The notes beneath the pieces were generated by a model. It searched no databases and was not told the origin of the DNA. It saw nothing but the letters and a program-made list of their open reading frames with translations. This document shows positions 42,239 to 49,029 of a DNA stretch of 64,000 nt, piece after piece (position 1 is the stretch's first letter; each line of letters begins with the position of its first letter). The DNA comes from Cupriavidus pinatubonensis (GTDB taxonomy: Bacteria > Pseudomonadota > Gammaproteobacteria > Burkholderiales > Burkholderiaceae): assembly GCF_019602855.1 (NCBI RefSeq), contig NZ_CP080768.1, positions 1 through 64,000 of the forward strand. The letters are read 5' to 3'. A program made the translations under genes and the position numbers.

Positions 42239-44137
42239 TTACGCCTTGGGAACTTCGCGGGCGAGCATTCGCGGCAGCCAGCGGGTACCGGAGAGCACCA
42301 CCTCGGCATGCTTGTCCAGTTCGCCCTTCTTCAGCTTGGCCAGCTTCTCGCCGTCCTGGGCCGGATCGACCTGCTTGACCACCGCAATCGCCGTTTCCTT
42401 ACGCACGTGCTTGAAATAGCTGCCTGCGCTCGCTTCCCACCAGTCCGACATGTCGAGCCCGGCGGCCTCTTCGAGCTCCGCTAGCGGGCGGCTCCCTTCG
42501 TTGTGCTGAACTCCATCCACACAGGAGGCGGTGCAGAACGCCAGGATGTCGAGCACGGTCTCGAGGGATTGCTCCTGCAGCCAGGCGAAGAGCTCGGCCG
42601 GGTTCTCCGGGAGCTTCTCCAAAAGCTTGGCACGGCGCTCGGCCATCTGCCCCCAGGCTTTCGACTGCTCGATGTCGTCGGCGTGCTGACGCAGGCTAAA
42701 GGTCTGGGAGTTGGCGTTGATCCTGATGCCACGGTCGCCGTGGTACCCGCCGCTATAGAGGACGGTGGAAGCAAGCGAGTAGCAGAGCGTATCGAGCGCC
42801 AGGCGGTGCTGATCCGCGAGCGAGGCCTGAATCGCCATCGTCCGATGCGCGGACAGCTTGCGCACGAGCGACTCCGGATGGGCGGGTTTCCCCGACTCGG
42901 TCACGGTAACGCCCGCTTCGACCTTCTTCGGCTTGTCGGCCTCCTTGATCAGGCCTCTATGGATCTCCAACTGTCCGCTGTGGTTCAGGCCCACAATTGC
43001 CCCGGCCTTCTTCATCTGGCGTTCGCTGTAGACGACCGCGCCATCCTTGATAGCCTTGATCTTGGCTTGCACCTCAACGAGCTCGGCGGACACCGTCTCA
43101 TATTCGTCCGAGTCGTCATCTTCCTCAAGGGTGTCCGCCTTTGCGTCGAGGGCCTTTGCCTGCGCCTCCAATGCAGCGATCTCCGCCTGTTCTGCCTCGG
43201 TCAGTGCCCGCTCGCTGGCCTTGCTCCTGCCCATCTGATACATGTCACCTGGGCGCACTCGCTCACGCACTTCCACCCAGGACCAGCCTTCAGCGCGCAC
43301 CTGGTCGCCTACAGCCTCAAGCTTTTCGGCGAACAGCTTCTGCAGCAAGTCTTTGTCCGCCACGTAACCGTCGCCGCGGTCCGAGAACAGGTCACGCACC
43401 ACATGGCCCCCTGCCGCCTCGTAGGCATCCAGCCCGACAAAGCGTGCGGCCGCGTCGTCTGCCGTCGCCACCGCCCCGTCGGTGATGGAGTCCCGCAGCT
43501 CCCGTGCCGATTGCTTCCAGTAGGGCAACTCCTTTGCCTCCGCCCAAACCCGCTCCTGGACATCGTGCCGGTCGGTGAGGGCGAGCGCCTGCAACTGATC
43601 GAGCTTCAGCTCTCCCTGTCGGTAGGCATGCAGCAGTCGGGGAGAGATGTTGGCCAACTTCAGACGGCGGCGCACCACCAGCGGAGTAACACCAAAGGTG
43701 GCTGCAATGTCCTCGATGGGAATACCAGCGTCACGCTGGCGCTGGAAGGCCTCGAACTCATCTGCCGGATGCATGGCCTCGCGCCCGCTGTTCTCGGCAA
43801 GACTCGCTTGCTCGGCAGTGTCTACGGCCATGATCTTCACCGGCACCGGGTACTCAGCCACGATCTCCCGGCGCTGAGCCAGGTGGTTAAGCGCGCGCAT
43901 TCGGCGGCCGCCACCAACGACGCCGAATCGAACACCCCCTCCCGCATCTACCTCCGGCACAACGAGAAGATTCTGCAGGACGCCCTGCGAACGGATCAGT
44001 GCCGCGAGCTCGGTGATATCGGTGCTGTCGTGGCGGCGAACGTTCAGCGGCGAGATGAACAGGGTATTCAGCGGAACTTGCAGGGTTTGGCCGGGGGTGA
44101 ACTGGGTCGCGGTCATATCAGTGTTCTGGATTCGCAT
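42239..44137 (-). CDS. ParB/RepB/Spo0J-family protein, YubM-like
   Basis: The protein of about 632 residues has a ParB N-terminal domain: PLNTLFISPLNVRRHDS, IRSQGVLQNLLVV and the GGGRRMRALNHLAQ box. The helix-turn-helix part follows, with ENSGREAMHPADEFEAFQR and IAATFGVTPLVVRRRLKLA. A long region with an acidic coiled coil (EAQAKALDAKADTLEEDD) and an unknown C-terminal domain complete it. The size fits YubM-type proteins encoded in leading regions of IncI and IncF plasmids rather than true ParB, and no ParA is beside it. Some relatives are nucleases. The start is uncertain between 44146, 44137 and 44116. Confidence 0.82.
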   Translation of the reverse strand: MRIQNTDMTATQFTPGQTLQVPLNTLFISPLNVRRHDSTDITELAALIRSQGVLQNLLVVPEVDAGGGVRFGVVGGGRRMRALNHLAQRREIVAEYPVPVKIMAVDTAEQASLAENSGREAMHPADEFEAFQRQRDAGIPIEDIAATFGVTPLVVRRRLKLANISPRLLHAYRQGELKLDQLQALALTDRHDVQERVWAEAKELPYWKQSARELRDSITDGAVATADDAAARFVGLDAYEAAGGHVVRDLFSDRGDGYVADKDLLQKLFAEKLEAVGDQVRAEGWSWVEVRERVRPGDMYQMGRSKASERALTEAEQAEIAALEAQAKALDAKADTLEEDDDSDEYETVSAELVEVQAKIKAIKDGAVVYSERQMKKAGAIVGLNHSGQLEIHRGLIKEADKPKKVEAGVTVTESGKPAHPESLVRKLSAHRTMAIQASLADQHRLALDTLCYSLASTVLYSGGYHGDRGIRINANSQTFSLRQHADDIEQSKAWGQMAERRAKLLEKLPENPAELFAWLQEQSLETVLDILAFCTASCVDGVQHNEGSRPLAELEEAAGLDMSDWWEASAGSYFKHVRKETAIAVVKQVDPAQDGEKLAKLKKGELDKHAEVVLSGTRWLPRMLAREVPKA

Positions 44138-44252
44138 CTGGACCACACGAAATCGTCGTGGGCTCGCGTGCTGGGTCGAAGACGGGGCCCGTCAAGATGA
44201 ACTGCCCGGGCCGGGTGGGTGGCCACCGCAACGGCGGCCAGTTGGCTCTCTT

Positions 44253-44534
44253 TTAGGACAGCGCAGCCGAGCGCAGAGCCGTCATCTTTTGCTCGGTGAA
44301 AGCGAGCATCGCGGGGCGGAAGGTGTCCGAGTCAGACCCGGCCTCGCTGGTCAGGAACTCCTCGGCCCAGTCGGCTGCCAGCGCGGCCATTCCGTCGGTG
44401 CCGTTGGCATGCTCCATCAGCGCGATCCGAGCAGCCTGCGGCAAGTTGGCCCAGTGGATGCCCGCGTGCAGCGCCATCGATGCGGTGACTTCCAGATGCT
44501 CTTTCGGGTCGACGGTCTTTGCGATGGTCGACAT
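44253..44534 (-). CDS. Unknown 93-residue protein, relative of the gene at 45990
   Basis: The protein MSTIAKTVDPKEHLEVTA contains ARIALMEHANGTDGMAALA and ADWAEEFLTSEAGSD, ending FTEQKMTALRSAALS. The same pattern (HAALMDHVGGSAGLQELL, GWAKEFIGQWEAEH, FTMRKFDQLREAAKS) occurs in the protein encoded at 45990-46400, so the two are paralogues. The family is unknown. It is transcribed from shared promoter copy 6 and precedes the ParB-like gene. Confidence 0.6.
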   Translation of the reverse strand: MSTIAKTVDPKEHLEVTASMALHAGIHWANLPQAARIALMEHANGTDGMAALAADWAEEFLTSEAGSDSDTFRPAMLAFTEQKMTALRSAALS

Positions 44535-44576
44535 GGAGTCTTTTCTCCTTGGTGGATGTGCTCTATCAATGAGTTC

Positions 44577-44606
44577 AGGCTACAGATCGCGAAGAGACCG
44601 AAGCAA
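44577..44606 (-). promoter_or_regulatory. Shared promoter element, copy 6
   Basis: Minus strand: TTGCTT (44601-44606), CGGTC, 18-base spacer, TAGCCT. The TGTAGCCTGA around the -10 is identical to copy 2. Confidence 0.55.
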
Positions 44607-44745
44607 ATATATTTTGCGCGGCGCGTCCTCGGCAAACGATGCGGGCGGACGTCGGGCCTCTTACGTGCTCAGGGGAACGCGCGCCGGTCAAGTCTGCTGG
44701 GGATTGCACCGCCCTCGCCCTGATCCATGGGCTAGGCCAATCCGC

Positions 44746-45162
44746 TCAGCCTGGAACCTCGATCGTCCAACCGAGCCTTGCCACGACGAAGCAGCGCATT
44801 GCTGCAACAAGCAGCGTTTCGCCCGTGGCGCATTGAGGCTCGTGGTTGGAATTCCACTTGCGCGCCAGCCATGCGCCGCCGAATCGATCAAGGGTGATGA
44901 GCTCCCGCTCGATGATCGGCCCTGTAGCGCTCCAGGAGCCCGAGTAGTTCGGAATAGGCTCCGAGTTGCCTGTGAACGGATTGACGATTACCTGGCTGTC
45001 TACCTGCTTTGCCAGGTGAGCGGCAATCTTGTCTTCATCCCACGATAGTGCGGCGACGCGGCGAAAGTGATCATGGGAGGACATCAGTTCGCAGCCTAGC
45101 GCCTTAGCTACCGCCCAATCAAGGGCGGCGCCGGCGAGATCCGTTGTCTGAAGGACTGTCAT
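44746..45162 (-). CDS. DUF2591-like protein, copy 2
   Basis: The 138-residue protein shows the DUF2591 (NinX-like) pattern: LAGAALDWAVAKALG at the start, GPIIERELITLD in the middle and ETLLVAAMRCFVVARLG at the end. DUF2591 proteins are found on phages and plasmids; their activity is unknown. It starts four bases after the stop of a second member, giving a tandem pair that has diverged strongly. Confidence 0.75.
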   Translation of the reverse strand: MTVLQTTDLAGAALDWAVAKALGCELMSSHDHFRRVAALSWDEDKIAAHLAKQVDSQVIVNPFTGNSEPIPNYSGSWSATGPIIERELITLDRFGGAWLARKWNSNHEPQCATGETLLVAAMRCFVVARLGWTIEVPG

Positions 45163-45166
45163 GGAA

Positions 45167-45553
45167 TCAGCCCTTCAGCAGGTCGTCAGGTACTGCGACC
45201 TCGTTGCCTAGCGTCGTAGCGACATAGCAGCGCATGGCGGCGACCAGTGACGTTGGCCCGGAAAGCTCGACCGACATCTTGAGGTAGGACCTCCAGCTTC
45301 CGTCCGACCACTTCTGAACGGAGATGCCTTCGCGCTCAATGATGGGACCGCCTTGATCCCAACGCTCGGAGTAACGAAAGCGGCCCGTGCGGTGCTGCTT
45401 CAAGTCCTGGTCGTAGTGGACATCCTCGCTCCGCAAAGTCAGGAAGTGTTCGAGGTGCCGCGCGCTACCGCTGTCTAGGTTCGGAATCTCGCACGTTGCC
45501 ACTGCCCAATCGAGGGCTGCGCCGTTCAGGTCTTGTGTCTTGATGTACGCCAT
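45167..45553 (-). CDS. DUF2591-like protein, copy 1
   Basis: The 128-residue protein starts at ATG 45553, with GGAG eight bases upstream, and has LNGAALDWAVATCEI, RWDQGGPIIEREGISV and PTSLVAAMRCYVATTLG, a close fit to DUF2591. An earlier in-frame start is rejected because it would lie ahead of the predicted transcript start of promoter copy 7. It is the first gene of the pair. Confidence 0.78.
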   Translation of the reverse strand: MAYIKTQDLNGAALDWAVATCEIPNLDSGSARHLEHFLTLRSEDVHYDQDLKQHRTGRFRYSERWDQGGPIIEREGISVQKWSDGSWRSYLKMSVELSGPTSLVAAMRCYVATTLGNEVAVPDDLLKG

Positions 45554-45593
45554 TGCGCCGCTCCATTCGTCCGCATCGTTGATCAGTAAGGTC

Positions 45594-45623
45594 ACGATAT
45601 CGATTTGGACAGGACCCACGCAA
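45594..45623 (-). promoter_or_regulatory. Shared promoter element, copy 7
   Basis: Minus strand: TTGCGT (45618-45623), GGGTC, 18-base spacer, TATCGT. The element overlaps the final bases before the stop of the gene at 45633-45920 and serves the DUF2591 pair. Confidence 0.6.
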
Positions 45624-45632
45624 ACCGAGACT

Positions 45633-45920
45633 TCAGGATGCCGCGCTCTTTGCCTCCTCCCACTGCTTCCAGCAATCGCGAAGGAACGCCTCGAACGCCT
45701 CTGGCTCGGCGCGACCGTACGACTCGAACAGATCCAGCACGTTGCCGTTTCGCCTCGCCTCCGAGAATACGAAGCAGTCCACCACGTCCTTCGCGATACC
45801 GAGTCCCGCCATCTGCTTTTGCATGTCCTCGCGGAAGAACATCGCCCGCTTCACCCAGGAAAGAAATTCGAGATACTCGAGTGTTGGCACGGTGTCAGCT
45901 GATCGGTGTCGAAAGGCCAC
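45633..45920 (-). CDS. Unknown 95-residue protein
   Basis: The protein is helical and aromatic-rich (EYLEFLSWVKRAMFFRED, VLDLFESYGRAEPEAF). No family was recognised. The start is a GTG at 45920, or a GTG at 45890 giving MPTLEYLEF. An 18-base perfect palindrome covers the first start. It follows the gene at 45990-46400 by about 70 bases and may be co-transcribed with it. Confidence 0.55.
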   Translation of the reverse strand: MAFRHRSADTVPTLEYLEFLSWVKRAMFFREDMQKQMAGLGIAKDVVDCFVFSEARRNGNVLDLFESYGRAEPEAFEAFLRDCWKQWEEAKSAAS

Positions 45921-45937
45921 GGCTCACATGTGAGCCG
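45920..45937. promoter_or_regulatory. Perfect 18-base palindrome
   Basis: CGGCTCACATGTGAGCCG equals its own reverse complement. It lies at the possible start of the gene at 45633-45920. It could be an operator for a dimeric regulator or, in RNA, a hairpin hiding the start codon. Confidence 0.5.
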
Positions 45938-45989
45938 GGCAATGTTTGGGAGTGGTGACCGAGCTTGGCCACCAGCAACCGGCCCAAGT

Positions 45990-46400
45990 TCACGCGACCG
46001 ACTTGGCGGCTTCGCGAAGCTGATCGAATTTCCGCATGGTGAACGTGTACAGATGCGACGCGTAGTCCTGCTCGGCGTCGCCGGCGTGCTCCGCCTCCCA
46101 CTGGCCGATGAATTCTTTAGCCCAACCCGTCAAAAGCTCCTGCAGGCCGGCGCTGCCACCGACGTGATCCATCAACGCTGCGTGCGCCTTGCCACCGCCC
46201 GCGGGCCACGCGCGGCCGACCAGAAAACCCATGGCAGCCGTTGCTTCGAGACGCTCGGCCAGTTGGCTCTCGACGTCGCAGCGCCCTGCATGGAAGGCGT
46301 GGGCCCCAATCTCCCGGTATCCACGATTGCCGGGGCGAGCCTCCCCGAACATCCGGTCCAGATATCCGGTCACGGCGGCGGTCGCGTTTTGGGTTTGCAT
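45990..46400 (-). CDS. Unknown 136-residue protein, relative of the gene at 44253
   Basis: The protein MQTQNATAAVTGYLDRMF has a first half unlike known families and a second half sharing GWAKEFIGQWEAEHAG and YTFTMRKFDQLREAA with the protein at 44253-44534. GAGGACCTT precedes the ATG. Promoter copy 8 lies 34 bases upstream. It is the outermost minus-strand gene of the leading-region-like block. Confidence 0.6.
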   Translation of the reverse strand: MQTQNATAAVTGYLDRMFGEARPGNRGYREIGAHAFHAGRCDVESQLAERLEATAAMGFLVGRAWPAGGGKAHAALMDHVGGSAGLQELLTGWAKEFIGQWEAEHAGDAEQDYASHLYTFTMRKFDQLREAAKSVA

Positions 46401-46433
46401 AAGGTCCTCACAGGTTGTTGTAAAGTGAGAACC

Positions 46434-46463
46434 ACGGTACCGACAACGGCAGGAACCGCGCAA
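46434..46463 (-). promoter_or_regulatory. Shared promoter element, copy 8 (weakest)
   Basis: Minus strand: TTGCGC (46458-46463), then GGTTC instead of nGGTC, 18-base spacer, TACCGT. The spacing is kept but the GGTC block is imperfect, so this copy is less certain. Confidence 0.4.
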
Positions 46464-46502
46464 ATTCTTGGTTCGGAATGTCCAACCCGCGAGGAGGCAC
46501 AG

Positions 46503-46724
46503 ATGAAACAAGTATCACTGACCATTCCAGAAATTGGATTGATTGCCGGAACACGGGCGGCAGGCGCTGCGGGTCTCGCGCTGCTGCTCAGCGACCGAAT
46601 GAATCCGGATCAACGCCGCGCCGTTGGCTGGACGCTGCTCGCTGTTGGTGTCATCACCACGGTGCCGTTGGTCGCGCAATTGCTTGGCAAACTTCAGTCG
46701 GACAAGAGCCCCGACGAGAAGTGA
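46503..46724 (+). CDS. Small membrane protein
   Basis: The 73-residue protein MKQVSLTIPEIGLIAGTR has two hydrophobic helices (GAAGLALLLSD and WTLLAVGVITTVPLVAQLLG) and a charged tail. GAGGAGG seven bases before the ATG is one of the strongest ribosome-binding sites in the window. No family was recognised. It stands at the boundary between the leading-region-like block and the metal and redox cargo. Confidence 0.65.
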   Translation: MKQVSLTIPEIGLIAGTRAAGAAGLALLLSDRMNPDQRRAVGWTLLAVGVITTVPLVAQLLGKLQSDKSPDEK

Positions 46725-47823
46725 AGTAACGGCGTGAGGGCCAGAGCCAAAAAAATGACGGAGCTCGACGGCCGCCCGATCTGGCCGGTCTCTACCGGCC
46801 GCCCTCCGCCGAGCTGCGGCCGTCGCTGACCGACCCGGAACCGCCGTTCGAGATTGGGCCAATGCAACGGCGGCTTCCGGACGTACTGCAGCCGTTCGCG
46901 AGTTGAGTTAATCGTTGAGTAATCGGCTATCTCAGCTTTTCCTATAGAGGGGCCATACCTTCTGACTGTCGACTTAGCTCCCGGCAGGAGATCCCATCGA
47001 GGATCCATGCCATACGTTCCTGGCGAACTGTAAGCGGCCGGGGTAGTTGTCGATGAAACTAGAGCCGTCGAGGGAGAAATTCGCCGAACGACCATTGATG
47101 CAGCGAGCGCTCTAATCGAAAGCCGAGTTCCCAGTGCAGCCAGTTTGAACCGTCAGGCGTGTGGGAGATGGCTGTACAGCATAGTGAGCTGAAATGCTTT
47201 CGCATAATGGCATTTTCTTCATCACGATTGGAATTACGTCCTCACGGCTGGCTTCCTCGGACTGCTGGCGTTGGGTTAGCATGCGCGCCACCTTATGACG
47301 CCGCGTAGCCACGGCCAAATCTATCTCACTGCCGGACACAGAGAAGCCTGCCCACTGCCGGCGGTGGATTGTTCAGCTTGCTGCCATTTACTCGGGCGTC
47401 GGCGGAACCGCAGTCACATCCTGTTGCGCTTCCTCGAGGTATCCAGGAGGAAATTGTTGCTCTGGCGTGACCAGGGGAACTCCTTGCGCCATGGCACTCC
47501 CAGCCAGACCCTTACCCTACTCGATGGCGCCCAGATGATGATGGCTGCATCTCCGGTGTGCGCAACCGAACGGCCGGAGGGGCGGCCCAGCCGGACAATA
47601 GTGATCTCTTCATGACGGCTCGGCCGTATAGCGCGGCTTCTTGCGCTTACAGCTTCTTTGATCCAGCCCAAATCCGTGAATGGTTCATCATCTACCTTAC
47701 GAACATGACCATGTGACTTGTGCGGTAGAAGAGAGCCGCGGAGGCCCGTGATCCGTCGCGTTTCGCGATATCCTGCGGCGCAACATACGATCGTCGCCGT
47801 CTTTGCTACTCAAGGAAAAAGTG
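46725..47823. other. 1.1 kb gene-poor boundary region
   Basis: No gene is supported. Open frames on both strands are short, lack ribosome-binding sites and have atypical composition. A short hairpin GGCCGGT/ACCGGCC lies near 46782-46799. Codon-like periodicity in 46750-46905 suggests the tail of a decayed gene, but no family was recognised. The stretch separates two functionally different regions and may hold an old insertion junction. Confidence 0.4.
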
Positions 47824-48261
47824 ATGCAAATCGTACTTGCGGCCGATGGGTCAACGTACAGCGATGCGGCGGCACAATGTGTGGCTGCCGGGAAATTACT
47901 GAAGGGGCCCTTGCTCGTACACCTGGTTCACTGCATGCCAGACGTGTCGGGAGAGGTGAAGTCCTACATCAGCGCCGCTGACCTTGCAGCATGGCACTCC
48001 GACGAGAGTGGCCGGACGTTGCGTTCTGCTGCTGAGATCCTGAGCGCAGCGGGTGTTCCCTTCGAACAGCACGCGCTGACAGGTTTTGCCCCAGAGCGCA
48101 TCGTCGAGTTTGCAAGTTCTGTCGATGCGGCGGCGATCGTGATGGGCACTCACGGCCGTGGCGCATTCCTGGATGCCATTGTCGGTTCCGTAACGGGCCG
48201 CGTCATTGCCCACGCCCCATGCCCCGTCCTTCTAGTGAAGGCTGGCACTGCCAATAGCTAA
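47824..48261 (+). CDS. Universal stress protein (UspA family)
   Basis: The 146-residue protein begins MQIVLAADGSTYSDAA and ends with the ATP-binding signature MGTHGRGAFLDAIVGSVTG and APCPVLLVK. Usp proteins bind ATP or AMP and help cells survive stress. AAGGAAAAAGTG precedes the ATG. It lies 51 bases before an ABC transporter ATPase gene and may head that operon. Confidence 0.88.
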   Translation: MQIVLAADGSTYSDAAAQCVAAGKLLKGPLLVHLVHCMPDVSGEVKSYISAADLAAWHSDESGRTLRSAAEILSAAGVPFEQHALTGFAPERIVEFASSVDAAAIVMGTHGRGAFLDAIVGSVTGRVIAHAPCPVLLVKAGTANS

Positions 48262-48312
48262 TGACTGGGAATCCCATACGGTTTGACCTCCGGTAATGAA
48301 GTCAGATCTTCT

Positions 48313-49029
48313 ATGCCCAGCGATCGCAGTCCGCTCTTTCGCGTGCGCAGCGTCTACAAGACGTATCAAACGGGCGAGGTGGTCGTCCACGCGCTGAACG
48401 GTGTGGACCTCGACCTTTATGACCGGGAGTTTGTTGTCCTATTGGGAGCATCGGGGAGCGGAAAATCGACGTTGCTGCATATACTTGGCGGACTGGACCG
48501 ACCGACGTCCGGGACCATCGAATACCGGGACCATGACCTGGCACACGCCGATGAGGCGGGTCTTACCCTTTACCGCCGCGAGCACGTCGGCTTTGTATTT
48601 CAGTTCTACAATCTGATTCCGAGCTTGACGGCCCTGGAAAACGTCGCACTGGTGGCCGATATCGCCGAGCATCCCATGAATCCGCTCGATGCCCTTGAGT
48701 TGGTAGGGCTATCGGCGCGCAAAGACCACTTTCCAGCGCAACTCTCCGGCGGAGAACAGCAGCGCATCGCCATTGCCCGTGCCGTCGTCAAGCAGCCGGA
48801 CATTCTTCTCTGCGACGAGCCGACCGGAGCGCTGGACTACAGCACGGGGAGGCTTGTACTTGAGGTTCTTCATCGCGTGAATACGGAGCGGGGCGCAATT
48901 ACAGCCATTATCACCCATAACACAGCCATAGCTGCAATGGCTGACCGGGTGCTGCACATCAGCAGTGGCCGCATTACGGAGATTGAGCAGCATGCGAGCC
49001 GGGCAAATCCATCGGAGCTGCGATGGTAG
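48313..49029 (+). CDS. ABC transporter ATPase (LolD/MacB type)
   Basis: The 238-residue protein has Walker A GASGSGKSTLLHIL, Q-loop FQFYNLIPSLT, signature LSGGEQQRIAIARA and Walker B ILLCDEPTGALD. Its sequence is of the LolD/MacB/FtsE type, which pairs with FtsX-like permeases. The start at 48313 (MPSDRSPLF) is preferred to a TTG 30 bases upstream. It overlaps the permease gene by seven bases, so the two subunits are made together. Confidence 0.92.
   Translation: MPSDRSPLFRVRSVYKTYQTGEVVVHALNGVDLDLYDREFVVLLGASGSGKSTLLHILGGLDRPTSGTIEYRDHDLAHADEAGLTLYRREHVGFVFQFYNLIPSLTALENVALVADIAEHPMNPLDALELVGLSARKDHFPAQLSGGEQQRIAIARAVVKQPDILLCDEPTGALDYSTGRLVLEVLHRVNTERGAITAIITHNTAIAAMADRVLHISSGRITEIEQHASRANPSELRW

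Noticed and set aside
42503..44200. Long plus-strand open frame (about 565 codons) opposite the ParB-like gene
   Set aside because: It mirrors the ParB-like gene, has no ribosome-binding site and shows no domain; high GC content keeps the antisense frame open.
40397..46400. Complete Dnd phosphorothioation defence system
   Set aside because: Only a DndC-like protein is present; DndA, B, D and E equivalents and any restriction partner are missing.
46694..47095. Minus-strand 133-codon frame near 46.9 kb
   Set aside because: It overlaps the well-supported small membrane gene, has low-complexity composition and no ribosome-binding site.
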